A stretch of 64,000 bases of DNA from a virus: positions 1-64,000 of IMG/VR virus record IMGVR_UViG_3300049255_000083; one strand, 5' to 3'. Position numbers and translations under genes: made by a program. The notes beneath the pieces are model-generated. The model was given only the letters and a program-made list of their open reading frames with translations. It was not told where the DNA came from and ran no database searches. Below are positions 46,105-52,666 of the stretch, piece after piece. The number at the start of each line of letters is the position of its first letter. The first letter of the stretch is position 1.

Positions 46105-46443
46105 TCAGGTCCCGACTTTTTCGTCAGTCCCGTCCCACACGAACTCGCCGTCCTCGCCCACGGGGAAGTGCGTGCCGCACGCGCAGCAGAACGTGCCGTT
46201 GTAGAACTTGGGGTTGCGAGCGTAGGTCTCCGCGAGGGCCGTGCCCATGGTCGTCACGGAACCGCACTTGAGGTGGATGTACGACCGTCGCACCGGACGG
46301 ACGAAACCCTTGGCGCGCTCCTCGGCCGTGAGGACGAGGTAGTCGACCTGCTGGCCGTCGGGACGGAGTTTCGTGTGCTCCCCGTAGGGGGTGCCATGGA
46401 TGGTCTCGGCTTCCCCTTGCCCGGTGACGATCTTGCTGCTCAT
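46105..46443 (-). CDS. small zinc-binding phage protein
   Basis: 112 aa from MSSKIVTGQGEAETIH; its ATG overlaps the stop of the actin-like gene (ATGA). Metal ligands are probable at HLKCG (H58, C60) and CCACGTHF (C87, C88, C90, H93), in a YIHLKCGSVTTM...FCCACGTHFPV pattern found in many phage proteins of unknown function. It ends GEFVWDGTDEKVG. Coupling to the actin-like gene suggests co-function; no role is established. Confidence 0.6.
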   Translation of the reverse strand: MSSKIVTGQGEAETIHGTPYGEHTKLRPDGQQVDYLVLTAEERAKGFVRPVRRSYIHLKCGSVTTMGTALAETYARNPKFYNGTFCCACGTHFPVGEDGEFVWDGTDEKVGT

Positions 46444-47459
46444 CCGGCGTGCTCCTCCATCGCGAGGACGAGGAGACCTTCGGCCACGGCCGTCATCGGG
46501 TCCTTGGCCATGCGGATCTCGGAGATCTGGATGGGAAAGCCCTTCTTCTTCACCTGCTCGAACTCGTCCTTGAAGACGGCCTCGAACCCGATGGCGCGAG
46601 TCGTTCCGCCCGAGATGATGAACGGGATGGGCTCGGGGAGGCTGATGGAGTTCTGGACCTTGCGGAACTGCACCGCGATGTTGTCGAGGCAGTACCGAAT
46701 GAGGGCGCGGATGTAGAGCGCGATGGCCTCGGCCTCGCGGTCCCCGCCCGTGTGCGCGAGGTCCACGCCCTTCTCCTTGGTCGCGCACACGCGGGCGGCC
46801 GTGCTCCCGAGGGCCTTGGCCGCATGCTGGTCGATCCAGTCGCCTCCGCGGGCGAGCGAGAAGTCCATGCCCTTGACGGTCTGGAACGAGAGGGCGACGT
46901 TGCACATGCCCGAGCCGAACGACACGGCGAGGCCGGAGAAGTTCGTGTCGGCGCACTGCGAGTAGATGATCGCCATCGACTCGTTCATCGGGTGCGGCGT
47001 GTACCCGTGCTCGGAGATGATCTTGCGGAACACCTCCTGGTGGTAGATGACGTCCTGGTCGGGGTCGTCGATGGGGCTCGCCGGAACCGAGTAGAAGCAG
47101 TGCTCCTTTTCCACGGTCGGCTCTTGGAGGACGTGGAAGACAAGGAGGCTCAGGATCTGCTGGGCTTCCAGTTCGCCAGCGGAGATCACACCGCGCGAAA
47201 GCGGCCGGCGAACCTCGCGCTTGAAGAGGTTCGCCATGTTGAGGGCGCTATCGCCGAGGACGACGAGATTGCCGTCCTTCTCAACGTAGTTCACCTTCGA
47301 GAGCCGGAGCGTCTTCTTCGCCTCGAGGTCGAGGTCGATGAAGGCGTCACGGATTCGCGAGGTCTCGACGCTATCGCCCTTGAGGGTGCTACGCGCCGAA
47401 ACGATGTTCATGGTTCCGACGTCGAGTCCGACGCCGGGCTTGTACTTGGTGTCTCCCAT
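46440..47459 (-). CDS. actin-fold (MreB/ParM/Hsp70-type) ATPase
   Basis: 339 aa, the usual length for bacterial actins. Phosphate-1 loop is GLDVGTMNI (11-19); connect-1 is MNESMAIIYS (158-167); phosphate-2 loop is LAVSFGSGMCNVAL (177-190), where the usual Asp is Ser179; the adenosine motif is FIISGGTTRAIGFEAVF (280-296); and the last helix DPMTAVAEGLLVLA (320-333) matches the conserved xVAxG end. The family uses ATP to form filaments or act as a chaperone. The changed phosphate-2 residue could slow hydrolysis. It is encoded just downstream of a Dps-like protein and upstream of the zinc-binding protein, inside the tail cluster. Confidence 0.75.
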   Translation of the reverse strand: MGDTKYKPGVGLDVGTMNIVSARSTLKGDSVETSRIRDAFIDLDLEAKKTLRLSKVNYVEKDGNLVVLGDSALNMANLFKREVRRPLSRGVISAGELEAQQILSLLVFHVLQEPTVEKEHCFYSVPASPIDDPDQDVIYHQEVFRKIISEHGYTPHPMNESMAIIYSQCADTNFSGLAVSFGSGMCNVALSFQTVKGMDFSLARGGDWIDQHAAKALGSTAARVCATKEKGVDLAHTGGDREAEAIALYIRALIRYCLDNIAVQFRKVQNSISLPEPIPFIISGGTTRAIGFEAVFKDEFEQVKKKGFPIQISEIRMAKDPMTAVAEGLLVLAMEEHAG

Positions 47460-47481
47460 CTTTCATCTCCGTTTTCATCTC

Positions 47482-47499
47482 GAAGGCCGACCGGCCTTC
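47482..47499 (-). terminator. hairpin between Dps-like and actin-like genes
   Basis: GAAGGCC-GACC-GGCCTTC (47482-47499), a perfect 7-bp stem with a 4-base loop, sits 10 bases after the Dps-like stop and about 20 before the actin-like ATG. There is no U-tract, so it may act as an attenuator or processing site. Confidence 0.4.
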
Positions 47500-47509
47500 C
47501 CTGAGGGCC

Positions 47510-48313
47510 TCACCCAGACTTCCACCGGGGGTCGTTCGAGCCGACCTTCTGGCGGTCGTAGGATTCGGCCGTCTTCTGCGAGGCACGCTGCTTGAGGAGG
47601 TAGACGTGTTCCTCGTGCTTGTCGGCCACGCCCTGGAGCAGGTTGTCCATGCCGTGCGAGAGCAGGCCGTGCTGCTCGAGGGCGCCGTAGACCAGCTTGA
47701 GGACGATGAGGGTGCGCAAAACCGCTCGGAGCGAGAGAAGCGCATGCTCGTCGGGGGTCGGGTTCGGCGGGGCGTCGGCGTAGAACGACTGGACGACGGC
47801 GGACACGTGCTTGGCGTGAAGCACCGGGTGCGCGAGAATCGTGTTGCCCGCGCCCACCATGCGCTCGGCCACCTTGTCGATGTCCTCGACCACGCCCTCG
47901 TAGAGCCGGTCGAAGAGGAGGTGGTCACCGTAGTAGTTCGGGCCCTGGGACTGCCAGTGGTGCGCCTGGTGGATGAGAGACTCGCCGCGGAGGAACGCGA
48001 GAAGCACGGAGAGGAGGCTCATCGGCATGTCGCCAAAGTCCGCCTTGATGTGCTGCATGATGACGAGGAGCGTCGTCGCCGCATCGGCGCCCGTCTTCTC
48101 CACAAGAGGGCGAACCTCGTCCTTGAGGGTCTTACGGTTCGCCGCGACCTTCGTCGCTTCGTCGGGCAGGTACGGCGGCCCGTGACGCAGAAGATCATAG
48201 GTCGTCGGGTCGTGCCAGATCGCGTACACGGCGTCGGCGTGCAAACCGGAGTAGGGGTCTTCGACCGGGACCCCGCCCTCGCGCAGCTTGTCCTCATCGG
48301 TCGGCATGCTCAC
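47510..48313 (-). CDS. Dps-like ferritin-fold protein
   Basis: 267 aa. Residues about 96-246 form a four-helix bundle. The Dps ferroxidase ligands occur with exact spacing: H119 (HHW), H131 (GDHLLFD), D146 and E150 (DIDKVAER), i.e. H-x11-H-x14-D-x3-E, as H51/H63/D78/E82 in E. coli Dps. The closing GVADKHEEHVYLLKQRA helix matches the Dps end. Dps proteins form 12-mer shells that oxidise and store iron and can bind DNA. An extra ~95-residue N-terminal region and a basic C-terminal tail are unusual. Its ATG overlaps the stop of the 48310-48861 gene by 4 bases. Confidence 0.75.
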   Translation of the reverse strand: MSMPTDEDKLREGGVPVEDPYSGLHADAVYAIWHDPTTYDLLRHGPPYLPDEATKVAANRKTLKDEVRPLVEKTGADAATTLLVIMQHIKADFGDMPMSLLSVLLAFLRGESLIHQAHHWQSQGPNYYGDHLLFDRLYEGVVEDIDKVAERMVGAGNTILAHPVLHAKHVSAVVQSFYADAPPNPTPDEHALLSLRAVLRTLIVLKLVYGALEQHGLLSHGMDNLLQGVADKHEEHVYLLKQRASQKTAESYDRQKVGSNDPRWKSG

Positions 48314-48861
48314 GCCTTCCAGGCCGGATCGTCCGATGCGTGCTTCTTCTTCGGCTTGGCCTTGGGCGCACTCTGCTTCGGGCCAGGGGCCGCGCCGGGG
48401 CTCTTCTCGACCTGCTTGAGTTCCTTCTGGACTTCCGACATCTGGAACTTCTCGGGACGCTGCGGGACGCTCTTGCCCGAGTAGGGCGAGTGGACGTTCT
48501 GCATGCGAGTCGGAAGGAAAAACTCCTTGCCCGAGTCCTCGTCGACGTACTTCCAGAGGACCGGAGCCGACGCGAGCTTGCTCACGAGCGCCTGGGCCGC
48601 CGCCAGGACCGGCATGGCAGGGCCTTCGACCTGGCGGAGTTCCTTCTGCACCTCGGGGATCTGGTAGCGCTCGGGGTGCTGTGGGGCCGACTTGCCCGAG
48701 AACGGCGAGTGGACGGTCGGAAGACGAACGGTGAGGAAGAATTCCTGGTTCGAATCGGGGTCCACGTACTTCCAGAGAACCGGCGTTGCCGCCTCCTTGC
48801 CCGCGAGCTTCTGCGTCAGGTTCTCGGCTTGGCTCAGCAAAGCGGCTTGGCGGGGGTGCAT
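48310..48861 (-). CDS. protein with two copies of a 73-residue unit
   Basis: 183 aa from MHPRQAALLSQAE; GAAGGAGA precedes this ATG. The unit (helix, then PVLWKYVD-DS-x-EFFLPTR, VHSP-SGKS-PQ-PE, then VQKEL-QVE) occurs at about 10-79 and 83-152, with VLWKYVD at 28-34 and 101-107. The end is Lys/Pro/Ala-rich (KQSAPKAKPKKKHASDD), probably a flexible basic tail. Function unknown. It is translated with the Dps-like gene (4-base overlap), and a promoter-like motif lies about 30 bases upstream. Confidence 0.6.
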   Translation of the reverse strand: MHPRQAALLSQAENLTQKLAGKEAATPVLWKYVDPDSNQEFFLTVRLPTVHSPFSGKSAPQHPERYQIPEVQKELRQVEGPAMPVLAAAQALVSKLASAPVLWKYVDEDSGKEFFLPTRMQNVHSPYSGKSVPQRPEKFQMSEVQKELKQVEKSPGAAPGPKQSAPKAKPKKKHASDDPAWKA

Positions 48862-48887
48862 GAAGACGGTCTCCTTCTCAAACCGGC

Positions 48888-48904
48888 GGGAGATAGAACG
48901 ACTA
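48888..48904 (-). promoter_or_regulatory. promoter-like motif before the repeat-protein gene
   Basis: TAGTCGTTCTATCTCCC on the minus strand, starting with the TAG stop of the 48902-49444 gene and about 27 bases before ATG 48861. It would start the repeat protein, Dps-like and actin-like unit. Confidence 0.45.
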
Positions 48905-49444
48905 CCGAGTCCCACCCTTGCGGAACTTTCGGAGCGCCGCGCCGGCCCCCGCAACCCCCGACCCTTCCGAGGTTTCGGACTTGACATCCACGTGGGCCTC
49001 GACGTCCTTCGGCTTGATCTCCGAGGGGATGTACGTCGGAACCTCGATTTCGACGACGTCGGACGCCGGCTTGCCGGACGGCGCGGCAGCCGGAGAGCCA
49101 GGCGCCACCTGACCGCACGCAAGCATCCCGAGGATGGCATCGAGCTTCCCCCCGTGCGTATCGAGGGCCGAGCGGAGCATGCGGTTTTGCTCGACGAGGT
49201 GACGGTTCTCTTCGCGAAGGCGGTCGACTTCTCCGTCCGGCGCCGGCGGCGGGGTCGCTTGTCGAGGCACGTCGCGCGGGTCCAACTGGAAAAGCATGCC
49301 CTGGGCGATGAGACGCCACAGGTCCTTGCTCTTGGCAGCCTTCAAGGCAGGGATGGTCACCGTCGCCCGATGGGGGACGTCCATGGCGATGTCCTCGATG
49401 AGGACGGTCTGCATCTTGAGACCGAGGACTCGAACGTCACTCAT
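48902..49444 (-). CDS. coiled-coil protein, unknown
   Basis: 180 aa. The N-terminus is beta (RVLGLKMQTVLIEDIAMDVP, VTIPALKAAKSKDLWRLIAQ). A coiled coil follows at about 72-105 (EVDRLREENRHLVEQNRMLR). A Pro/Ala linker and a second short beta stretch (EIEVPTYIPSEIKP) come before a Gly-rich basic end. Four-base overlap with the HK97 gp10-like gene. Not recognised; a virion or assembly protein by context. Confidence 0.45.
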   Translation of the reverse strand: MSDVRVLGLKMQTVLIEDIAMDVPHRATVTIPALKAAKSKDLWRLIAQGMLFQLDPRDVPRQATPPPAPDGEVDRLREENRHLVEQNRMLRSALDTHGGKLDAILGMLACGQVAPGSPAAAPSGKPASDVVEIEVPTYIPSEIKPKDVEAHVDVKSETSEGSGVAGAGAALRKFRKGGTR

Positions 49445-49941
49445 CGCCGAGAAATGGCCCTCCTAGCCTGGTTCACGTACTCCCTGTAGAGCTTGTCCCG
49501 CATGAACGCCCGCGCTTCCTGGCGGGCCTTCTCGAGGAAGGTGCTCGGGGTCCGGCCGGGGTGCATCCACTTGCCGTCCGCCATCGACTTCGGCGTGGCC
49601 GAGCGGAAGATGAGTTCCCCCGTCTCCGTGATGATGGGGATGGGCCGCTTGGCCTTGGTGAGCCACGTCATCTGCCCGGCGCGCTGCCCTCCGACGATGT
49701 ACCGGAACGCCGGGTGCTTCGCGATGATGAGGAGGCTCGACGGCTGAACTTTGATCTCGATGGTCCTCGCGAGGGCCTTCTTCGCACGCTCCGAGAAAGT
49801 TTCTTGTGTGAGCTTGGCCTTGATCCGCTTGAGCATTTCGTTGCGCAGGCGGCGCAATGCGGAGGTCGGATCGATGTTCTTGAAGTCGCCCGTGAGCGGC
49901 CTGAGGTACGTCGTCTTGACCTTGAAGATCGGGCCGGGCAT
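49441..49941 (-). CDS. putative tail-completion (HK97 gp10-like) protein
   Basis: 166 aa from MPGPIFKVKTTYLRPL, one base after the stop of the previous gene. The N-terminal amphipathic helix (LRRLRNEMLKRIKAKLTQETF) and the late GKWMHPGRTPSTFLEKARQEARAF motif match the HK97 gp10/tail-completion pattern, where a W-x-HPG-x-x-x-x-x-F segment precedes a C-terminal helix. Such proteins join head and tail. Sits with other neck-type genes, which supports the call; similarity is short, so confidence is moderate. Confidence 0.5.
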   Translation of the reverse strand: MPGPIFKVKTTYLRPLTGDFKNIDPTSALRRLRNEMLKRIKAKLTQETFSERAKKALARTIEIKVQPSSLLIIAKHPAFRYIVGGQRAGQMTWLTKAKRPIPIITETGELIFRSATPKSMADGKWMHPGRTPSTFLEKARQEARAFMRDKLYREYVNQARRAISRR

Positions 49942-49942
49942 C

Positions 49943-51337
49943 TCAGTACTCGATGTTCTCCCACACGGGGGTACGGCCTCGGAGCTGCTCCTCGACGGGG
50001 ACGTCTGGCTTGTTGGTGATCGCCGTCGAGGCTTCCTGCTCGGGGCCTGACGGCTTGAACTCGACGTAGGTGTACTTGCGCGGCTGGTCCATCGGCACGC
50101 GGTAGCGGATGTCCTTCTCGTCGATGTGCCCGATGGTGAAGTGTTGCTGGAGCACCATGCCGCGGTTCGACGGCAGCCGGACCGCCCCAATCGAGTACCT
50201 GTCGCCGTTGAGCTTCACGAGGAAGTCCCGGTGGCGAAGTAGCGGCGAGGGACCCGTCCACACCTCATACGAGTGTTCGACGGTCCGCCCGATGTCCGAC
50301 TGCCGCACGCGCCGGTCGCCGTCGTCGGGCGCGATGATGGCGTCGAACGGACCGTCGTAGCCGCCGACGAAACCGACGCCGTAGCATAGGGGGTCATCGT
50401 TGATGGGCTGCCCGTGGTAATCGTCGGGGATGCACGGGCAAGGGATGCCGTTCGTCTTCTGGAGAAAGAACTTCACACGCTCGCCTCCCTGCTCGAGGAT
50501 GAAGCGGTTGCGACGAACGGCCTCCCGCCAGATGTAGTCGAGCTTCTCGATCTCGTAGTTCGAGACCTGCGTGGCCTCTTCGAGCGGGGTCTCGATGAGG
50601 TCCTGCGGCTGCACGGTCGAGAGCGGCACGTTGATGGGGATGCCGACCGCCGTGATCCGGTAGAAGACACGCACCATGAGGTCCGTGCGGAGGAGTTTCC
50701 TCAGCCGGACATACGAGCACGTGACCCTGCTCCCCGGTTTGGGGATGACGAACTGCTGGTAGGTCTGCGTACCCGGCTCGTAGGTCGCCTGATTGACCCC
50801 GTGCCACGACGGGTCGTAGGGGTAGCCGGCGTCGATCTCGACTTCGCCAGTGCGCCCGTAGACGCGGAGTACCCGAGCTTCCTGCCCATCGACGAACACA
50901 CGCACGTCCTCGGGCTCGTGGGCAAACACGCCCTGCGAGCCCGACTTGATGATGGGGTTGTAGAGCGTCTTGAAGACGTACCGAGGGGCGTCGGAGCCGG
51001 ACGCGGAGCACTCCCCGAAGAGGACGAAGTTGTCGCTCACGTCCTCTTCGACGATGCGCTCCGTGTCCGTCCTGTCCCGCCAGAAAGTCGAGCCCACCGG
51101 AACGCTCGTGACGCGCTCGTAGGGACCAAACTCCGAGTCGAAGCTCCGGTAGACGTTCACCCCACAGAGCACGAACCGGCTGTTGAGCGAGAGCGTCGCC
51201 GGGTCATCCCACTGGATGTCGTAGACGCCTGGATGAAACCCGCTCGTGAGGAAGACGTTGAGCGGTGGAGCCGGCCAAGGGGTCTTGGTCAGCTCCAGCT
51301 CGGTCGGGCGGCGGTCCCTGTTGCTCGCGTAGGGCAT
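49943..51337 (-). CDS. virion protein with FnIII-like N-terminus
   Basis: 464 aa. Residues about 30-100 (VYDIQWDDPATLSLNSRFVL, then GVNVYRSFDSEFGPYERV) have the strand pattern and NVYRS core of a fibronectin type III-like domain. The middle (VRVFVDGQEARVLRVYGRTG, RVTCSYVRLRKLLRTDLMVR) is beta-rich, with a Cys cluster CPC near residue 320. The end is a Glu/Pro-rich tail. I assign it to the head-tail connector or neck region by context only. Confidence 0.5.
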   Translation of the reverse strand: MPYASNRDRRPTELELTKTPWPAPPLNVFLTSGFHPGVYDIQWDDPATLSLNSRFVLCGVNVYRSFDSEFGPYERVTSVPVGSTFWRDRTDTERIVEEDVSDNFVLFGECSASGSDAPRYVFKTLYNPIIKSGSQGVFAHEPEDVRVFVDGQEARVLRVYGRTGEVEIDAGYPYDPSWHGVNQATYEPGTQTYQQFVIPKPGSRVTCSYVRLRKLLRTDLMVRVFYRITAVGIPINVPLSTVQPQDLIETPLEEATQVSNYEIEKLDYIWREAVRRNRFILEQGGERVKFFLQKTNGIPCPCIPDDYHGQPINDDPLCYGVGFVGGYDGPFDAIIAPDDGDRRVRQSDIGRTVEHSYEVWTGPSPLLRHRDFLVKLNGDRYSIGAVRLPSNRGMVLQQHFTIGHIDEKDIRYRVPMDQPRKYTYVEFKPSGPEQEASTAITNKPDVPVEEQLRGRTPVWENIEY

Positions 51338-51372
51338 CGAAACTCCCTACAACAGCGACCCGAAAAGAAGAG

Positions 51373-51702
51373 TCACGCCTGGGGTGGCGCGGCCTCTGGC
51401 GCCGGGGCCTCGGGCGCCTGGCCGTTCGGGACGTTGAGCAAGCTGATCTTGCCGGTCTGCGGGTCCACCTCGACCGGGACGTTCGGCCCGAGCCCGCGGC
51501 TCGAGAGAACGGTCGCGAAGAGCTTGGACCGCTCGTCGTCAAGTCTGCGTACTTCCACGAGAACTTTGACCTTCTCCTGCTCGAGGTCGACCATCATTTC
51601 CCCGAGCTGGAGGCGGCGGGTCTGGATCTCCCCCATGCGCTTGAGCGTCTGGGCGTCCACCGGGTCGTTGATCGTGAGCTTCTTCTCGGATTCGGTTCCC
51701 AT
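51373..51702 (-). CDS. small coiled-coil protein
   Basis: 109 aa. Residues about 15-65 form one long helix (AQTLKRMGEIQTRRLQLGEM, VDLEQEKVKVLVEVRRLDDE). The C-terminus (APEAPAPEAAPPQA) is a flexible Pro/Ala tail. Good RBS (GGGAGATGAAAA) before the ATG. Role unknown; gene order places it at the start of the neck module, downstream of a promoter-like motif. Confidence 0.5.
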   Translation of the reverse strand: MGTESEKKLTINDPVDAQTLKRMGEIQTRRLQLGEMMVDLEQEKVKVLVEVRRLDDERSKLFATVLSSRGLGPNVPVEVDPQTGKISLLNVPNGQAPEAPAPEAAPPQA

Positions 51703-51758
51703 TTTTCATCTCCCGCGTTGATCGGCGGTGTGGTGGGCGCTTAGCACCCGTAGGGCTA

Positions 51759-51775
51759 CGTCTATGAAAGGAATT
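51759..51775 (-). promoter_or_regulatory. promoter-like motif in divergent region
   Basis: AATTCCTTTCATAGACG on the minus strand, about 57 bases before ATG 51702. Read on the plus strand the same bases hold GAAAGGA, a well-placed RBS for the gene starting at 51781, so one stretch could serve both directions. Confidence 0.45.
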
Positions 51776-51780
51776 TTCCC

Positions 51781-52155
51781 ATGCGTTCGACCGTGGAATT
51801 CGATTTGGCCGCCTTGCGGATCGCCGTCGACAATGCGACCGAGGGCCGGTACTCGGCCCTCCGGCACGAGTGCGGCGCCAGCGGGTGGCAGCCTCGCATG
51901 TGGGCACAGACACCGGCGGAAGGGGCTCCCCGAGGGACAACGCGCGTTTTCTTCATCGGCCTCGACTCTCTCGGCCGAACGCAGTACTTCGATACCGCGC
52001 TGATCCCCGACAAGTCCATCGGCAAGAAGATCCAGATCTCCGAGACGGTTCAGGAAGCGGCTCGAACCGCGCACCGGCTCGAAGCCGGGCTCTCGCGACT
52101 CGACGCGGGGCTCGACCACGAGCCTCCGGCGCCCGAGGTTAGAGCGCTGAACTAG
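51781..52155 (+). CDS. plus-strand small protein, unknown
   Basis: 124 aa, the only non-mobile plus-strand gene that looks real. It has an RBS (GAAAGGA, 9 bases before ATG) and plausible protein composition: EFDLAALRIAVDNATEGRYS, then RVFFIGLDSLGRTQYFDTAL with a strand-turn-strand look, and a helical end (SETVQEAARTAHRLEAGLSR). It is divergent from the 51373-51702 gene and convergent with the 52157-52666 gene, stop codons 1 base apart. Opposite orientation suggests separate timing from the tail operon (an early gene or a moron-type insertion). No family recognised. Confidence 0.55.
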   Translation: MRSTVEFDLAALRIAVDNATEGRYSALRHECGASGWQPRMWAQTPAEGAPRGTTRVFFIGLDSLGRTQYFDTALIPDKSIGKKIQISETVQEAARTAHRLEAGLSRLDAGLDHEPPAPEVRALN

Positions 52156-52156
52156 G

Positions 52157-52666
52157 TCACTCGCCCGCGCCGGCCTCGGACAGGAGCTTCTCGATGTCCT
52201 TGGTCGTCTTGCCGAGGTCGGCCACCCAGTCCACGAAGAAGTCGAAGGCGCCCTTGAGGTACTCCCACGCCTTCACGAGCGCGCCCGAGAGGAAGTCGAG
52301 GAGACCCGCCGTGCGCGGGGCCACCGCCGGCGCCTGCTCGGGGCCGGGGACGTCCATGCCCTTGTCGAAGCGCTCGATGGCGTTCTTCAGGCTCTCCAGA
52401 ACGGCCTTTTTGCCGAGGTCCTTCTCGGCCACCATCATCATGAACTGGAACTCCTTCTCGAACTCGATGGCGTAGTTCGCGGCCTTGTCCTTCTTCTCAG
52501 CCGCCTTCGTCAGCGCTTCGAGCTGTTCCTTGGCCTTGGCGAGTTCCTTCTCGAACTTCGCCATGTCGCTCTTGGCCTCTTCGAGCCACTTCTGCTTCTG
52601 AGCGACGCCCTTCTGGCTCTTGGCCTTCGAGAGACCGTACTCGGGAAGTTGCTCAAAGTTGGTCAC
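52157..52666 (-). CDS. helical protein next to TnpB, start uncertain
   Basis: 169 aa from a GTG at 52666 (VTNFEQLPEYGLSK...). The longer frame from 52783 reads through TnpB DNA and is not used. A long Lys/Glu coiled coil (about 20-65; SDMAKFEKELAKAKEQLEAL) is followed by helices and a hydrophobic-aromatic region near 130-160 (VKAWEYLKGAFDFFVDWVAD). GTGA overlaps the TnpB stop. No good RBS lies before the GTG, so the TnpB insertion may have removed its natural start or made it depend on coupling. Function unknown. Confidence 0.5.
   Translation of the reverse strand: MTNFEQLPEYGLSKAKSQKGVAQKQKWLEEAKSDMAKFEKELAKAKEQLEALTKAAEKKDKAANYAIEFEKEFQFMMMVAEKDLGKKAVLESLKNAIERFDKGMDVPGPEQAPAVAPRTAGLLDFLSGALVKAWEYLKGAFDFFVDWVADLGKTTKDIEKLLSEAGAGE

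Noticed and set aside
51706-52119. 137-aa minus-strand ORF opposite the 51781-52155 gene
   Set aside because: Poor composition and no RBS, while the plus-strand frame has a good RBS and natural composition.
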